From Thermohalobaculum sp050331335 (GTDB lineage: Bacteria > Pseudomonadota > Alphaproteobacteria > Rhodobacterales > Rhodobacteraceae), in NCBI GenBank assembly GCA_050331335.1, contig JBHJGY010000070.1, positions 1 to 15,070 on the forward strand: a stretch of 15,070 nt of DNA, written 5' to 3'. The notes beneath the pieces are model-generated. The model ran no database searches and was not told the DNA's origin. It worked only from the letters and a program-made list of their open reading frames with translations. The position numbers were made by a program, and so were the translations under genes. Positions 13,577 through 15,070 of the stretch are shown here, piece by piece. Numbering within the stretch: the first letter of the stretch is position 1; each line of letters begins with the position of its first letter.

Positions 13577-14228
13577 CCGTTTCCTCCGATCTCCGCCGTT
13601 AAGCGAGCCTGTCGGCCCGTGCCACGCCCTCCTATAGCGCGTCGGAGAGAGACGCAATCGCCGCGCAGGAGTGCGTGCCGACAGATGCCGAGGAGGCGCC
13701 GGGCCGGCTGCGTGGCGTTTGCCGGGGGGAGCGGGGCGGCGGGGCGGTCAGCTCGCCTCGGACGCGAGCGTCACGGCCTGCGCGGCGGGGATGCGCAGAC
13801 GGCAATCAGCGCGCCGCCAAGAAATGTCGTGAAATCGCTCAGAACGCCCCATGCTTACCCCCCTACTCGCAGACAGCAACGCTTGCCGCCTTGCCGGCGC
13901 GACTTCTGCGACACGGCAATCCGACACCCGGCGCATTTGGTGAGAAGCCGACAACGTCGGGCCTTGTCGAAGAGATCGCGCATCCCTGCTCGGAAAACCC
14001 CAAAGACGAACTTGTGATCGCCGAAGCATTTGAGTGACACAGCCAATAATTTTTGATCAATACTAAGTAAACCCAAAATTTTGAGAAATTCTGGGCATTA
14101 AGATGGTTTTTTTGGGAGGGGGTTAGGTCCGAGCCAGTCGGCGAGTTCAAGGGGGCCCTTTACAAGCCGGAGGTGATGCGCCAAACCTATATAGGGTGTG
14201 TGTCTATAACTGCTGTATCGGAGTGAGT
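13577..14228. other. 652-nt divergent intergenic region with an AT-rich patch
   Basis: The region lies between gap (-) and a VPLPA-CTERM gene (+). Its left part is GC-rich; from about 14040 to 14125 the composition becomes sharply AT-rich, including a T7 run near 14106-14112. The 13675-14037 plus frame is rich in Arg, Pro, Ala and Cys and not protein-like except for its last 25 codons (LVEEIAHPCSENPKDELVIA). A short minus frame at 13771-13848 reads like a hydrophobic helix (LSDFTTFLGGALIAVCA). Neither is an intact gene; they may be relics. No promoter for 14229 could be assigned, although TATATA (14188-14193) and TATAAC (14205-14210) lie close by. Confidence 0.4.
14072..14095. other. AT-rich stem-loop in the gap upstream of the third VPLPA-CTERM gene
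   Basis: Positions 14072-14095 form a 10-position stem with one A-C mismatch (CCCA-mismatch-AATTT) and a TGAG loop. A T7 run follows about 10 nt downstream on the plus strand. It might be a terminator for an unrecognised plus-strand transcript or a protein-binding site. Confidence 0.35.
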
Positions 14229-15038
14229 ATGTCTGTACGTAACGCCTGTCCCCGCAGGGGGATCGCGGTCGCCTCGGTGATCGTCGCCCTAACCGCGCCG
14301 TCAGCAATGGCGGCCTCGTTCACGCAAGTGGTAGACTTCAACTTTAAGGACCCGGCGCGGCAGATGCCCGTGGGGGGTGAAGTCATCGATGTCGATCCGG
14401 ACCTGTTCATTGGGCTCGGTTTCACGCTGTCTGTTGCCCCAAACAATTCAGGATCAACACTCGGGCTTTTCAACTCCAATTGCGGGCCCGACTTCCCGGG
14501 CGTTGCTTGTGGGGGTAACGACGGCGATCTCGCAACTGGGCCAACTTTTGGCACCGATCCGCAGGGGTTGGTCCTCGTGATCAACGAATCGACCACTGAC
14601 GTAAACGACGATCCGGATGGCGGCGTCATCACCTTCAGCTTCGCCAACCCGGTGGATATCTCTTCGGTGACGCTTCTCGATCTCGACGATAACGCGGACG
14701 ATGTTGGAAAGATCGATTTTGGCTTCGAGTTCGCCGACACCAATTTGGCGCGCCGGGACGTCTTGGTTTCCGACCTTCTCAACTCGAACACCAAGGTTCT
14801 CGGGGGCGCGTTGGGTTCAGAAAACTCGCTGGTGGAATTCACATTTGTCGATGAGTCCGGCACAGTCGATGGTGCGTTCCAAGGCGTCAGTGAGTTTTCG
14901 ATCGAGTATAACGGCGTTAGCGGTGCGGTCGCCGGCCTCACCTATGAGCGGTTCGACGTGCCCGTTCCCGCAGCGCTGCCTTTGATGCTCACAGGCCTGG
15001 GTCTGCTCGGTTATCTACGCGCGCGTCGGCGCGGCTGA
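14229..15038 (+). CDS. VPLPA-CTERM (PEP-CTERM-type) exported protein
   Basis: The product has 269 residues. Signal peptide MSVRNACPRRGIAVASVIVA through AMA (cleavage near 28/29) precedes a Gly/Asp/Asn-rich ectodomain. It contains NSGSTLGLFNSNCG with Cys85 and Cys94 as a possible disulfide, then a DPQGLVLVINES strand and ITFSFANPVDISSVTLLDLDDN (134-155). This plan is common in secreted PEP-CTERM proteins with jelly-roll-like domains. The C-terminus has VPVPAALPLMLTGLGLLGYL and RARRRG, a VPLPA-CTERM variant. ATG 14229 was chosen over 14196 because it begins the signal peptide and has GGAG (14220-14223) 5 nt upstream. It lies beyond the AT-rich patch and is divergent from gap. It differs from the other two ectodomains, and the ligand is unknown. 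Confidence 0.88.
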   Translation: MSVRNACPRRGIAVASVIVALTAPSAMAASFTQVVDFNFKDPARQMPVGGEVIDVDPDLFIGLGFTLSVAPNNSGSTLGLFNSNCGPDFPGVACGGNDGDLATGPTFGTDPQGLVLVINESTTDVNDDPDGGVITFSFANPVDISSVTLLDLDDNADDVGKIDFGFEFADTNLARRDVLVSDLLNSNTKVLGGALGSENSLVEFTFVDESGTVDGAFQGVSEFSIEYNGVSGAVAGLTYERFDVPVPAALPLMLTGLGLLGYLRARRRG

Positions 15039-15070
15039 GCACGCGGCGATCCCGATCACACGACTAAAAT

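Noticed and set aside
13675..14037. 120-codon plus-strand frame as an intact gene
   Set aside because: Only its final 25 codons look protein-like; no RBS and no recognised family. It is kept only as a possible relic.
14121..14175. tRNA-like fragment (GAGTTCAAGG) as a possible attachment site
   Set aside because: No cloverleaf, acceptor stem or CCA end could be built, and there is no integrase nearby.
1..15070. CRISPR array, insertion sequence, prophage or toxin-antitoxin module
   Set aside because: No regularly spaced repeats, transposase or integrase motifs, terminal repeats or paired toxin-antitoxin genes were seen on either strand.

Overview
The window is GC-rich throughout, apart from an AT-rich patch near 14040-14125. 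Its gene content suggests a Gram-negative alphaproteobacterium, probably Rhodobacterales-like. Three clues support this: a DhnA-type class I fructose-bisphosphate aldolase close to gap and pgk, a thiamine-phosphate-synthase-like gene further along the same strand, and three secreted proteins ending in VPLPA/PEP-CTERM sorting signals. The lineage is inferred from gene content only. No rRNA, tRNA, CRISPR array, transposase or phage structural gene was seen.

Layout. 1-621: no convincing gene; it holds a large GC inverted repeat enclosing a G-quadruplex motif, and a structured stretch at 213-289. 622-2067 (+): glutamine synthetase family enzyme of the gamma-glutamylpolyamine synthetase (PuuA) kind. 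2289-5254 (-): a compact set read right to left as DUF985 cupin, two overlapping paralogous proteins of unknown function, a 105-aa DUF3467-like protein, and a ThiE-like protein with an eroded active site. 5334-7410: two VPLPA-CTERM proteins (-) flanking a DUF3775 protein (+). 7478-13576 (-): the central glycolysis/Calvin block, read right to left as gap, a 49-aa membrane protein, a 42-aa membrane protein, a GNAT acetyltransferase, pgk, a 537-aa secreted protein of unknown function, and class I aldolase. 13577-14228: a 652-nt gap with an AT-rich patch. 14229-15038 (+): a third VPLPA-CTERM protein.

How the genes work together. Gap, Pgk and the aldolase catalyse linked steps between fructose-1,6-bisphosphate and 3-phosphoglycerate, usable in glycolysis, gluconeogenesis or carbon fixation. 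The small membrane proteins, the GNAT enzyme and the secreted protein lie between them on the same strand, but their link to the pathway is not established. The three VPLPA-CTERM proteins have N-terminal signal peptides, unrelated middle regions and the same C-terminal plan (VPLPA/VPVPA, hydrophobic helix, Arg cluster). They should be exported and processed by an exosortase that is not encoded here. The least understood part is the 2289-5254 block, particularly the translationally overlapping paralogue pair and the ThiE-like protein.
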